Positions 12,327 to 19,932 of a DNA stretch of 23,552 nucleotides are shown piece by piece. Location: the IMG/VR virus record IMGVR_UViG_3300036826_000078, positions 1-23,552 of that record, one strand, 5' to 3'. Positions within the stretch are counted from its first letter, which is position 1. The number at the start of each line of letters is the position of its first letter. The notes under the pieces are model-generated. The model was not told the DNA's origin. It saw only the letters and a program-made list of their open reading frames with translations, and searched no databases. Position numbers and translations under genes: made by a program. This DNA is from a virus.

Positions 12327-13855
12327 TGGCGATCGTCCCGGTGGCGGGCGGCGGTTATCAGGTCGTGCGCGGCGACCCGACGCGGCCGCCCTACGGCGGG
12401 ACGCCGTACTACGCGGCGGCGACGTCGACCTGGATGCTGTCGGCCGCCTACGCCGCGATCTACGCGACGCAAATCAACGTGCGGAAGTGCGTGGACTTCC
12501 TCGCCCGCAACGCCGCGCAAGTGGGCCTGCACGTCTTTCGACGGGTCAGCGACACCGACCGCCAGCGGGTGAGCGATCACCCGCTCGCGCAGTGGCTCGC
12601 GAACCCGAATCCGGCGATGACCGCCTACCGCCTGATCGAGGCGTTGATGGCCGATCTCGCGCTCTACGGCCAGGCGTACTGGCTGAAGGATCGGCAGAGC
12701 GGCGGGCGGCTGTCGCTCGTGCGCCTGCCGCCGCAGGAGATCACCGTGTATGGCGGCTTGCTCCCGACCGCCTTCGTGTGGACCGTCGGCGGCGGGCCCG
12801 TGCCGCTGCCGACGAGCGACGTCGTGCCCTTCGGCACCTACAACCCGATCGATCCCAAGTGCGGGTTGTCGCTGCTCGAGTCGCTGCGCCTGACGCTCGA
12901 GGAGGACCTGGCCGCGAACGAGTCGCGCCGACGCTACTGGCAGAACGGCACGCGGATCGACGGCGTGATCCAGCGGCCGCGCGAGGCGCCGAAATGGACG
13001 CCGCCGCAGAAACAATCCTTCCGCGAGCAGCTCCAGGCGCGTCATAGCGGGCCGCAGGGCACCGGCGGCGTGCTCGTGCTCGAGGAGGGGATGACCTTTC
13101 AGCCGATGGGGTTCTCGGCGAAGGACTCCGAGTACATCCCGGCGCGCAAGTTCAGCGCGGAGGAAGTCGCCGCGCTGTATCAGATCCCGCTGCCGATGGT
13201 TGGCATTCTCGATCACGCGACCTTCTCGAACATCAAGGAACAGCACAAGCAAATGCTCACGGACTGCCTCGGGCCGTGGTTCACGCACATCGAGCAAGGC
13301 ATTGAGAAGTTCCTGCTGCCGGAAGCGGCCGAGAGCGCCGACGTGTACGTGGAGTTCAACGTGGCGGAAAAACTCAAAGGCTCGTTCGAGGAGCAGACCA
13401 ACGGCTTGCGGGTCGCGGTGGGCCGGCCGTTCATGACCGCGAACGAAGCGCGCGCGCGACTGAACCTGCCGCGCATGACCGATGACCCGACCGCCGATCA
13501 GTTGGCGGCGCAGCAGGGCGGCCCGAGTACCGGCGCGTCGGTGGACGCCGGCGGCGGCACGCCGCCGCCCGACCCCGCGGCGGCGGCGCAGGTCGAGCCG
13601 GTCGTGCGCGCGGCGCTCGCGCGCCAGGCGGCGCGGCTGCAGAAGGTCGCAATCGACGCGCGGGCGGACAGCCTGAACCACGCCCGCTGCACCAGCGAGC
13701 TCGCCGCCGATCTCGCGCCGCTGCTCGGTCGTGCCGGCGCGCTCGAGTATGCGGCGCGCGTCACCGATCAGACCTACGTGATGCTCGTCGAACGCCGCGA
13801 CCCGTTCGCCGTCGATCGCGACCTGCCTTCCCGCGAGGTGCCGTATGCCCCGTAA
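12326..13855 (+). CDS. Portal protein, HK97 family
   Basis: The portal forms the dodecameric ring through which DNA enters the head. This 509-residue protein has the family pattern: TSTWMLSAAYAAIYATQINV..., RKCVDFLARNAA, HPLAQWLANPNPAMTAYRLIE, LYGQAYWLK, then LSLLESLRLTLEEDLAANE, FSAEEVAALYQIP and RVAVGRPFMTANEARARLNLP near the end. The C-terminus is an Ala/Gly/Pro-rich linker and a charged segment. It lies after the terminase module and just before the protease and capsid, the standard order. The ATG at 12326 is coupled to the previous stop; the frame's upstream part is a shadow. Confidence 0.92.
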   Translation: MAIVPVAGGGYQVVRGDPTRPPYGGTPYYAAATSTWMLSAAYAAIYATQINVRKCVDFLARNAAQVGLHVFRRVSDTDRQRVSDHPLAQWLANPNPAMTAYRLIEALMADLALYGQAYWLKDRQSGGRLSLVRLPPQEITVYGGLLPTAFVWTVGGGPVPLPTSDVVPFGTYNPIDPKCGLSLLESLRLTLEEDLAANESRRRYWQNGTRIDGVIQRPREAPKWTPPQKQSFREQLQARHSGPQGTGGVLVLEEGMTFQPMGFSAKDSEYIPARKFSAEEVAALYQIPLPMVGILDHATFSNIKEQHKQMLTDCLGPWFTHIEQGIEKFLLPEAAESADVYVEFNVAEKLKGSFEEQTNGLRVAVGRPFMTANEARARLNLPRMTDDPTADQLAAQQGGPSTGASVDAGGGTPPPDPAAAAQVEPVVRAALARQAARLQKVAIDARADSLNHARCTSELAADLAPLLGRAGALEYAARVTDQTYVMLVERRDPFAVDRDLPSREVPYAP

Positions 13856-14864
13856 TCCGAGTCGGTACGATCACCTGATCGCGTTCGCGCTCGAGCATCC
13901 GTGGGCGATCACGCCGGCGATGGGCAGTCTGATCGCGGGCATTCTCGCGCGTCGGCTGGCGGGTGACGATCCCGACGAGGCCGCGATCGCGGCTGCCCGC
14001 GCCGCGCGGGCGACGCAGAGCGTCCCGGTCACCTCCGAGGGCGGCCTGGTGGCGGTGATTCCGCTGCACGGTGTCATCGCGCCGCGCATGAATCTGTTCT
14101 CGGACGTCTCCGGCGGCGCGACGTTCGAGGGCTTGACGGAGCAGCTCCACGCCGCGATGGCCGATCCCGCGGTGAAAACGATCGTCTTCGACGTCGACAG
14201 CCCGGGCGGCAACGTCGCCGGCGCCACCGAGTTCTCGCGCGAAGTGCTCAAGGCCCGCACGCAAAAGACGATCATCGCGTCGGGCAATCATCTGCTCGCC
14301 AGCGCGGCGTACTGGGCGATGGCCGGCGCCACCGAGATCGTGGCGTCGCCGTCGTCGCTGGTCGGATCGATCGGCGTGCTGACGCTCCACGACGACATCA
14401 CCGCGGCGCTCGACAAACTGGGGATCAAGCGCGAAGTGATCAGCGCCGGGAAATACAAGGGCGAAGGCGCCGGCGGCGGACCGCTGACACCGGAGGCGCG
14501 CGCGCATGTCCAGGACTTAATCGACGGCGCGTACGGCCGCTTCGTTGGCGACGTGGCCGTGGGGCGCGGTGTCAAGCCGGCGGCGGTGCGTGCCGGCTTC
14601 GGCGAAGGCCGCGCGTTGGGAGCTGAGGCGGCGCTCGAGGCGGGACTCATCGACCGCATCGCGCCGCTCGAAGAGACACTCGCCCGCGTGACGAAAGCGC
14701 CGACGGGCGCCGGCACGCGTGTGGCGGTCGTTGCACCGTCCGTGACCACAGGCCAGGAGCCGCCGATCGCGGCCACGTCTCAGGAGTCACGCGCCGTGCG
14801 CGATCCCTCGTTTGTCGAGTACGAGCAGCGGGTGCTCGCGCTCGCCTTGAAGGGGCTGCAATGA
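13845..14864 (+). CDS. Prohead protease, S49/SppA-like serine peptidase
   Basis: This 339-residue enzyme probably matures the capsid by cutting the delta domain of the capsid protein. Family features seen: VAVIPLHGVIAPR (69-81), FDVDSPGGNVAGATEF (115-130), the nucleophile region LLASAAYWAMAG with Ser153, and AGKYKGEG (201-208), where Lys205 is the likely general base of the Ser-Lys pair. It also has the internal SPSSLVGSIGVL strand. The last 60 or so residues are a low-complexity linker (GTRVAVVAPSVTTGQEPP). ATG 13845 has GAGGTG upstream and overlaps the portal end by 11 bp. S49-type enzymes replace the S14 or U35 proteases in part of the HK97-like phages. Confidence 0.9.
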   Translation: MPRNPSRYDHLIAFALEHPWAITPAMGSLIAGILARRLAGDDPDEAAIAAARAARATQSVPVTSEGGLVAVIPLHGVIAPRMNLFSDVSGGATFEGLTEQLHAAMADPAVKTIVFDVDSPGGNVAGATEFSREVLKARTQKTIIASGNHLLASAAYWAMAGATEIVASPSSLVGSIGVLTLHDDITAALDKLGIKREVISAGKYKGEGAGGGPLTPEARAHVQDLIDGAYGRFVGDVAVGRGVKPAAVRAGFGEGRALGAEAALEAGLIDRIAPLEETLARVTKAPTGAGTRVAVVAPSVTTGQEPPIAATSQESRAVRDPSFVEYEQRVLALALKGLQ

Positions 14865-16165
14865 ACATCCTGCAACTCGAACGCGACCTGCGCGCCGCGA
14901 AGGAAAAAGCCGCGGGCCTGATCGCCGAGACGACGCGCGCCTGCGAGGCGCATGTGGTGGTCAACGCCGACGGTACGAAGACCACCGGCCGGCTGATGAC
15001 CGACGAGGAGAAACAGAAGATCGGCGCTGCGCTCGCGGAGGCCGAAGCGATTCAGAAACGCATCGACGCCGCCAAGGGCGACGCGGACCTGATCGCGCGG
15101 CTCGACAAACTGACCGGCACCGGCGGACCGGCGCGGCCGTTCTCCCTCGGTGCGGCGCCCTTCGAGCGGCGCAGCATCGGCCAGCAGTTCACGCAGTCGC
15201 CCGACTTCCGCGACTTCATCAAGAGCGGCGCGCACCGGGGATCGAACGCCTGGACGTCGCCGGCGATCGAGTGCTACGAGCCGGCGCCGTCGATGTACGG
15301 CACGCTGCTGAGCGAGGACCCCGCGTCCGGCGGCAAGCTCGTCGTCCCGCAGTACCTGCCCGGCATCCAGCCGTTGATGTTCAAGCGGCTCGTCGTCGCA
15401 CAGTTGATCGCGTCGGGCACGACCGGCTCGAACGCGATCATCTACATGGTCGAGACGACGTTCACCAACGCCGCCGCACCCGTGGCGGAAGGGGCGGCGA
15501 AACCGGAAAGCGCGCTCGTGTTCGATCAGCGGACCGATCCGGTGCAGAAGATCGCGCACTGGCTGCCGGTGACTGAGGAGCTCCTCGAGGACGAGCCGGC
15601 GATCGCGGCCTACATCGACGCGCGCCTCACGCTCGGTGTGCAGCTGGCCGAGGAAGACCAACTCCTCAACGGCAACGGCACGCCGCCGAACATCCTCGGC
15701 CTGATGAATCGCTCCGGCCTCGCGACCGCCGTCGCGCGCAACGCCGGCGCGACGCCGCCCGAGACCAACGCCGACGCCATCCTGCGCCAGATCACCGCGA
15801 TCGCCACCACCGCCTTCGTCTACCCGGAAGGCGTCGTGATGAACCCGACGAACTGGTTCACGATCCAGACGAGCAAGGACAACAACGGCCAGTACTACGG
15901 CGGCGGCCCGTTCTCGCCGCTGCCGACGCCGACGCTGTGGGGTCTGCCCGTGGCGCCGACGCCGTCGATCGTGTTGGGCACGGCCTTGGTCGGCGCGTAC
16001 AACTCGCAGGCGCAGGTGTTCCGCAAGGGCGGCATCCGCGTGGCGGCTTCAAATTCGCACCAGGATTATTTCGTCAAGAACCTGGTGGCGATCCGCGCCG
16101 AGGAACGGCTCGCGCTGGCCTGCTATCGCCCCGGCGCGTTCGGCAAAGTGACGGGCCTCAACTGA
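14861..16165 (+). CDS. Major capsid protein, HK97 fold
   Basis: The 434-residue protein has an N-terminal coiled-coil scaffold-like domain (MNILQLERDLRAAKEKAAGL, then DEEKQKIGAALAEAEAIQKR) of about 100 residues that is normally removed by the protease. A linker with FSLGAAPFERR follows, then the capsid fold with VPQYLPGIQPLMFKR, NAIIYMVETTFTNAAAPVAE, HWLPVTEELLEDEPAIAAYI, LNGNGTPPNILGLM and the C-terminal ENRLALACYRP-like region (EERLALACYRPGAFGKVTGL). The ATG overlaps the protease stop (ATGA), with AAGGGGCTGCA upstream. Portal, protease and capsid in this order is the HK97-type head cassette. Confidence 0.93.
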   Translation: MNILQLERDLRAAKEKAAGLIAETTRACEAHVVVNADGTKTTGRLMTDEEKQKIGAALAEAEAIQKRIDAAKGDADLIARLDKLTGTGGPARPFSLGAAPFERRSIGQQFTQSPDFRDFIKSGAHRGSNAWTSPAIECYEPAPSMYGTLLSEDPASGGKLVVPQYLPGIQPLMFKRLVVAQLIASGTTGSNAIIYMVETTFTNAAAPVAEGAAKPESALVFDQRTDPVQKIAHWLPVTEELLEDEPAIAAYIDARLTLGVQLAEEDQLLNGNGTPPNILGLMNRSGLATAVARNAGATPPETNADAILRQITAIATTAFVYPEGVVMNPTNWFTIQTSKDNNGQYYGGGPFSPLPTPTLWGLPVAPTPSIVLGTALVGAYNSQAQVFRKGGIRVAASNSHQDYFVKNLVAIRAEERLALACYRPGAFGKVTGLN

Positions 16166-16488
16166 TGACCGCTGCTGTCGACGTCCAGGCGGTCGATATG
16201 TCGGTGCCGGGCTGGAGCAATCAGCCGCCCGGCCCGACCGTCCCGACGCCCACCGAGCAGACGCCGACCTTCCCGCCGCCCGGCTTCAGCAACGCCGGCG
16301 CCGCGGCGACCGGCGCGCTTGCCGGCATCCCGGGCAGCTTCACGCCGGCCGGCGCGCAGCTGCCGCTCGCGATGACCGGCATCACCGCCACGCCGGCGAC
16401 GGCGTGGACCCCCGGGCAATACGTCGTCCTGCGCGACGGCTCGTACCAACACTGGACGAGCACGGCGTGGGCCGGCGGGAAAGCGTGA
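16165..16488 (+). CDS. Capsid-associated small protein with PGWSN motif, 107 aa
   Basis: ATG 16165 overlaps the capsid stop (TGATG). The protein begins with MTAAVDVQAVDMSVPGWSNQ, a Pro/Thr-rich linker, a second motif form PGFSN (39-43), an Ala/Gly-rich segment, and a compact C-terminal part (AWTPGQYVVLRDGSYQHWTS) that looks like a short beta domain. PGWSN recurs twice in the next small gene with different codons, which suggests a conserved binding peptide. A role as decoration, spacer or assembly protein of the capsid is inferred from position. No known function can be assigned. Confidence 0.6.
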   Translation: MTAAVDVQAVDMSVPGWSNQPPGPTVPTPTEQTPTFPPPGFSNAGAAATGALAGIPGSFTPAGAQLPLAMTGITATPATAWTPGQYVVLRDGSYQHWTSTAWAGGKA

Positions 16489-16492
16489 CCCC

Positions 16493-16672
16493 ATGACTGA
16501 CGAGACTGGTGAGACGGTCGAGGCGCCGGCGCCGCCGGCGCCCGGCTGGAGTAACACGACGGACACCGTCGGCGAGGCGCCGCCGCCGCCGGTCGAGGCG
16601 GGCGATCAGGAGCTCGCGCCGGGCTGGTCGAACGAGCGGGCCGTCCGACGTGAGGACACGGAGACGCCATGA
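16493..16672 (+). CDS. Small acidic, Pro-rich protein with two PGWSN motifs, 59 aa
   Basis: A 60-codon frame, ATG 16493 to TGA 16670-16672, lies four bases after the previous stop and overlaps the next gene (ATGA). The peptide is acidic and rich in Pro and Ala (ETVEAPAPPAPGWSNTTD), with PGWSN at 17-21 and again at 43-47. It lacks hydrophobic core residues other than the two tryptophans, so it is probably unstructured, carrying the motif as a linear ligand. The spacing to both neighbours supports translation. Function unknown. Confidence 0.55.
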   Translation: MTDETGETVEAPAPPAPGWSNTTDTVGEAPPPPVEAGDQELAPGWSNERAVRREDTETP

Positions 16673-16893
16673 GCCTCTGGTGGCCGGACCCTGGCCCGTG
16701 CCCGGTGGACGATGCGCCGCATACGACGTGCACGAGTCCGGACGCGGTCGGCCGCCGGATCGTGATCGTGCAGCTGCCGATGCGCGATGCCCAACTCGAG
16801 GCGGCGCGGCCGGCGATCGCCGCGCCGCCGGTCGTGACACTGCAACCAGGCGAGGTCACGACGGCGACGTACCGCCGGAAGAAGCGCGCATGA
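16669..16893 (+). CDS. Conserved phage head-region hypothetical protein, 74 aa
   Basis: The product MSLWWPDPGPCPVDDAPHTT begins with a pattern that I recognise from small proteins in siphophage head modules: a CPVDDAPHTTC segment with two Cys about 10 apart, then IVIVQLPMRDAQ and a Val/Thr-rich region ending in a basic tail (TYRRKKRA). Cysteine and histidine placement hints at a metal site. ATG 16669 overlaps the preceding stop and the end overlaps the connector gene by 4 bp. The function is unknown. Confidence 0.6.
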   Translation: MSLWWPDPGPCPVDDAPHTTCTSPDAVGRRIVIVQLPMRDAQLEAARPAIAAPPVVTLQPGEVTTATYRRKKRA

Positions 16894-17498
16894 CCGAGCC
16901 GCGCGCCGCCGCCAGTTCGTTCGTCCGCCCGCCGTGGGCACAGCCGGCGGCGGTCGCCTCCGTGCTGGTCGACGGGCCCGCGGAGGAACCGCTGACGATC
17001 GCGGAGGGGAAGTTGCGCGCCGGCCTCGACTGGCCGGACGGCGATCCGCGCGACGACCTGATGGCGAGTTTCATCGCCGCGGCGCGGAACAAGGTCGAGC
17101 AGGACACCGGCCTCGCGTTGCTGACGCAGACGCGCGATGTCACGTGGTACTGGGAGCCGGAGGCGGCGCCGATGCAACTGCCGCTGCCGTGGCAGGCGGC
17201 GCCCGTGCAGTCGATGACGGACCCGCAGGGCCGCGTCATCACGGCCACCGTGATCGCCGGCACGCTGGTCCTCGAGTGGAGCACGCCGCCGGTCGCTGGC
17301 ACGTACCGGATCGTCGCCGGCTGGCCGTCGGTCGATGCGCTGAAGGCCGAGGCGCCGCTGCTCTATCACGCCGTCGGCCTGTTAACGGCGCACTTCGCCA
17401 CGCTCGGGCGCGACCTCGCGAGTACCGATGCGGCCACGCTGGTGCCGTACGGCTATGAGGAGGCGATCGCGCCGCATCGGCTGATCTGGTTGACGTAA
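16890..17498 (+). CDS. Head-tail connector (adaptor) protein, gp6-like
   Basis: Connector proteins dock below the portal and join the head to the tail. This 202-residue product shows the usual plan: a short leader, SVLVDGPAEEPLTIAEGKL, the helical segment DDLMASFIAAARNKVEQDTGLALLTQ typical of gp6/YqbG-type adaptors, a beta region (RDVTWYWEP, PLPWQAAPVQSM, GTYRIVAGW) and a C-terminal helix (APLLYHAVGLLTAHFATLGR). The ATG at 16890 is coupled to the previous stop; the upstream frame is a shadow. Order relative to portal and capsid agrees with this role. Confidence 0.8.
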   Translation: MTEPRAAASSFVRPPWAQPAAVASVLVDGPAEEPLTIAEGKLRAGLDWPDGDPRDDLMASFIAAARNKVEQDTGLALLTQTRDVTWYWEPEAAPMQLPLPWQAAPVQSMTDPQGRVITATVIAGTLVLEWSTPPVAGTYRIVAGWPSVDALKAEAPLLYHAVGLLTAHFATLGRDLASTDAATLVPYGYEEAIAPHRLIWLT

Positions 17499-17872
17499 TG
17501 GGGCTGATTGGCGTGCAGACGGCGATCAGCGCGCGCGTGCAGCGCGTGTCGCTCGTCGGTCCCGGTGGGGCGCCCGTCCCCGATGGCGATGGCGGCTACA
17601 CCGTGCCGCCGGCGGCGCTCGATCCGCCGATCGTCTCGGCGGAGATCCGACCGGCGACCACGGCGGATCTCGAGCGCCTGGCCGCCGGCACCGTGCTGGC
17701 GCAGGCGAGTCAGTTGGTGTTCATGCCGTTCCACCCGGGCGTCGACACCACGACGGTCCTGTCGTGGACCGACCCGGCCGGACGCGCGCACACCGCGAGC
17801 GTCGTCGGCGCGGTCAACGTCGACGGGCGCTGCCGCGAGCTCGTGGTCGGCATCGTGGAGATCGTGCCGTGA
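17498..17872 (+). CDS. Head closure / head-tail joining protein, 124 aa
   Basis: The mostly beta protein (GVQTAISARVQRVSLVGPGG, then PPIVSAEIRPATTADLERL, SQLVFMPFHPGVDTTTVLSW and HTASVVGAVNVDGRCRELVV) has the length and layout of the small SPP1 gp16/HK97-type head-closure proteins that plug the connector. The central phrase FHPGVDTTTVLSW followed by RxHTASVVGAxNVD is typical of this phage family. ATG 17498 shares a base with the previous TAA; the stop is overlapped by the GTG of the following gene. The assignment rests on order and fold-like pattern, not on a catalytic motif. Confidence 0.7.
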   Translation: MGLIGVQTAISARVQRVSLVGPGGAPVPDGDGGYTVPPAALDPPIVSAEIRPATTADLERLAAGTVLAQASQLVFMPFHPGVDTTTVLSWTDPAGRAHTASVVGAVNVDGRCRELVVGIVEIVP

Positions 17873-18342
17873 GTCTGCGCTTCCGCTTCGAGGGCCTCGA
17901 GGAGCTGAAACAACAGCTCCTGAAGTTGCCGGCGGATCTGGCCGGTGACGCCGTCGACATCGTGCAGGGCATCGCCGACGAGGCGGCCGACGCGGTGCGC
18001 GACGGGTACCCGGTGCGCGAGACCGGGCTGCATCCGGGACGGTTCCGCAAAAGTAGGTGGTTTCCGCCCGGGCAACTCAAGGGGCGCGTGTCGGTGCGCC
18101 GCAGCAACGGGCCGACGTGGACCGGCGCCGAAGTCATCAGCGGCTCGCCGATCGCGTGGTTGTACGACAACGGTTCGGAGGCGCGGCACTGGCGCAACGG
18201 GAAGTACGTCGGCCGGATGCCGCCGACGCACCACTTCGTCAAAACGATGATCCGCTACCGCGCGATCATGGGCGAGGCCCTCAAGCGCCTGCTCGAATAC
18301 GCCGGCCTCCGCGTCACGGGGTCCTACACCGATGCTGCCTGA
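17869..18342 (+). CDS. HK97 gp10-like tail-completion (neck) protein, 157 aa
   Basis: This family links connector and tail. The product starts with RFEGLEELKQQLLKLPADL, the amphipathic helix found at the front of gp10-like proteins, followed by DAVDIVQGIADEAADAVRDG, PVRETGLHPGRF, and a beta region with GRVSVRR and SPIAWLYDNGSEARHW, and ends in a helix (HFVKTMIRYRAIMGEALKRL). The GTG at 17869 overlaps the previous stop (GTGA); the frame's upstream part is a shadow. The end overlaps the next gene by 11 bp. Position after head closure supports the call. Confidence 0.75.
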   Translation: MSLRFRFEGLEELKQQLLKLPADLAGDAVDIVQGIADEAADAVRDGYPVRETGLHPGRFRKSRWFPPGQLKGRVSVRRSNGPTWTGAEVISGSPIAWLYDNGSEARHWRNGKYVGRMPPTHHFVKTMIRYRAIMGEALKRLLEYAGLRVTGSYTDAA

Positions 18343-18763
18343 TGCCTCCGACATCGACGCGGCGATCCTCGCCACGCTCAGCGGCGACGCCACGCTGCAG
18401 GCGCTCGCGCCGCAAGGCGTGTGGTTTGACGAGGCGCCGGCCGGGTCGAAGGCGTTCGTGATCGTGTCGCTCGTCGATGAGCGCGACGAAGAAGAATTCG
18501 GCCAATGCGCGTACGAGGACGCGCTCTATGCGGTGACCTTTCGCGAACTGAAGACGCCCAACGGCGGCAGCAACGCCAAGGCGGCGGCGGCGCGGATTCA
18601 CGCGCTGCTCGAAGACCAGCCGTTGACGGTCAGCGGCTACAGCTGGATGACCATCCACCGGGAACAGCGGCTGCGCCAGACGGAAGTCGATGCCGTCGAC
18701 GCCTCGATTCGCTGGAACCACCGCGGCGGCCATTACCGCGTCATGTTTTCACGAGGAGCGTAG
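18332..18763 (+). CDS. Tail terminator-like protein, 143 aa
   Basis: A short protein between gp10-like and tube proteins is normally the tail terminator that caps the tail end (lambda gpU-like role). This one starts MLPDASDIDAAILATLSGDA, has VWFDEAPAGSKAFVIVSLVD as the first strand pair, ALYAVTFRELKTPNGG, a helix AKAAAARIHALLEDQPL, and ends RWNHRGGHYRVMFSRG. The pattern of an N-terminal helix with D/L repeats, a strand with FVIVS and a helix IHALLE fits that family. ATG 18332 overlaps the previous gene. Confidence rests on order and pattern. Confidence 0.68.
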   Translation: MLPDASDIDAAILATLSGDATLQALAPQGVWFDEAPAGSKAFVIVSLVDERDEEEFGQCAYEDALYAVTFRELKTPNGGSNAKAAAARIHALLEDQPLTVSGYSWMTIHREQRLRQTEVDAVDASIRWNHRGGHYRVMFSRGA

Positions 18764-18767
18764 AGCT

Positions 18768-19169
18768 ATGCCGATTCTGAGCGGACGCTACGGCAAGATC
18801 AGCTACAGCGACACCGGGGTGGCGCCCACCGTCGAGATCGTGTCGCTGAACACCTGGAAGGCGGACTTCAAAACCGAGTACGAAGACGTCAGCTGCTACG
18901 GGGACCCCAACAAGGTCTACGTGCCCGGCATGATGGACGTCGCGGGCGGGGTCGGCGGCTTCTGGAATTCGTCCGAAACCGCCCTGTTCGACGCGGCCAA
19001 GGCGACGACGCCGGGGCTGCTCGAGCTGATGATGAACGCCAACGAACCGACGTTCCTGTTCTCGGGGCTGGCCTATCTCGATGCGAGCATCGACTGCAGC
19101 ATGAAAGCGCCGAAGGTCGCCGGGAACTTCCGCGCCGCCGGACCGTGGACCGGGCCGACGGGTTCCTGA
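18768..19169 (+). CDS. Major tail (tube) protein-like, 133 aa
   Basis: The product (MPILSGRYGKISYSDTGVAP, then VEIVSLNTWKADFKTEYEDVSCYGD and MDVAGGVGGFWNSSETALFD) shows the beta-sandwich pattern of small tail tube proteins, with strand-rich ends (PTFLFSGLAYLDASIDCSMK) and a final GPTGS-like turn. It is preceded by ACGAGGAG about 10 bp from ATG 18768, one of the better ribosome sites in this block, as expected for an abundant structural protein. It is smaller than many tube proteins, so a minor role is possible. The next gene begins six bases later. Confidence 0.72.
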   Translation: MPILSGRYGKISYSDTGVAPTVEIVSLNTWKADFKTEYEDVSCYGDPNKVYVPGMMDVAGGVGGFWNSSETALFDAAKATTPGLLELMMNANEPTFLFSGLAYLDASIDCSMKAPKVAGNFRAAGPWTGPTGS

Positions 19170-19175
19170 CGCGCG

Positions 19176-19475
19176 ATGTTCCAGTCGATCCGGCTGTTCG
19201 GCACCACCGGTACGATTCTCTGGGGCGAGTATGTGCCGGCCGCCGAACTGCGGGCGTGGACGATCCGGCATCACCGGCCGGATCGCACCCACGATGCGCG
19301 CTGGACGTTGACCGCGACCTTCAGCCGCGTCACCAACAAGTTCGCCCTCCGGCAGCGCCCGCTGCACTTCTCGGCGCCGCGCGCCGGCGGCTACTGGCAC
19401 TGGCCGCTGGAGCCGCAGTCGATTCAGGTCAGCGACACGACGCTGCAGGCGACGCTCGGCCGCCCCGTGCGATGA
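19176..19475 (+). CDS. Hypothetical tail-region protein, 99 aa
   Basis: ATG 19176 follows the tube gene's stop by six bases. The product is beta-rich and basic (MFQSIRLFGTTGTILWGEYV..., ARWTLTATFSRVTNKFALRQ, RPLHFSAPRAGGYWHWPLEP, LQATLGRPVR), with several aromatic residues near the C-terminus. It lies between the tube gene and the tail chaperone pair, where phages often place a small tail-associated protein. I do not recognise a family. The region up to the next ATG at 19486 holds GAAAGGA as its ribosome site. Confidence 0.55.
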   Translation: MFQSIRLFGTTGTILWGEYVPAAELRAWTIRHHRPDRTHDARWTLTATFSRVTNKFALRQRPLHFSAPRAGGYWHWPLEPQSIQVSDTTLQATLGRPVR

Positions 19476-19485
19476 AAGGACCCTG

Positions 19486-19932
19486 ATGATTCGGTTTCTC
19501 CGACCTGACCTGACGACGCTGCCCTTAAGCGATGGCGAAACGATTCGCGTCCGGAACCGGCTCAGTGCCGGCGAGCAGCGCGTCTACTTCGCGCGCAAGT
19601 ACCTGATCAACGCGGAGGGCAAAGCGACGGTCAACGTCTTCCAACATGGCCTCGCGCTGGTGACGGCGTTTCTCGTGGACTGGTCCGCCCGCGACGACAG
19701 CGGCGCGAAGATCGAGATCACGGGCATCTCCGTCGATGACCTTACCGCCATCCTCGACCGGCTCGACCCCGACAGCTACCAGGAGATTCTCGACGCCATC
19801 CAAGCGCACGTCGAGCGGCAGGACGCGGCCCGCGCGGAAAAAAAAACGACCCCCGGTGGCGCGCCGCCGCTCTCACCGACCTCACCCTCGCCGTCCGTTG
19901 CGGCTGGCGTGTTGATTGGGTCCGCGACTTAG
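19486..19932 (+). CDS. Tail assembly chaperone, gpG-like (unshifted product)
   Basis: In many siphophages a short chaperone (lambda G) is made from the gene before the tape measure, and a longer form (GT) by a -1 shift. This 148-residue frame (MIRFLRPDLTTLPLSDGETI, NRLSAGEQRVYFARKYL, LVTAFLVDWSARDDSG, DDLTAILDRLDPDSYQEILD) is directly before the tape measure and contains an A9 run near its 3' end (19838-19846). After the run the zero frame turns into a Pro/Ser-rich, non-conserved tail (TTPGGAPPLSPTSPS) and stops at 19932, which is typical for the unshifted product. ATG 19486 has GAAAGGA upstream. Confidence 0.8.
   Translation: MIRFLRPDLTTLPLSDGETIRVRNRLSAGEQRVYFARKYLINAEGKATVNVFQHGLALVTAFLVDWSARDDSGAKIEITGISVDDLTAILDRLDPDSYQEILDAIQAHVERQDAARAEKKTTPGGAPPLSPTSPSPSVAAGVLIGSAT

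Larger units (their letters stand above)
1204..17470. repeat. Dispersed GCGATCGC octamer (HIP1-like), at least 16 copies
   Basis: Perfect copies were located at 1204, 1745, 1958, 2489, 5063, 6271, 6367, 9181, 9301, 9376, 12261, 13983, 15599, 15797, 16813 and 17463 (first base). In a random high-GC sequence of this length about one would be expected. None was noticed after 17470. They lie in coding frames and encode varied residues, so this is a DNA-level signal. Confidence 0.7.

Noticed and set aside
11969-13681. Minus-strand frame of 570 codons opposite the portal
   Set aside because: Shadow of the portal gene with Arg/His/Leu-rich composition and no recognisable family.
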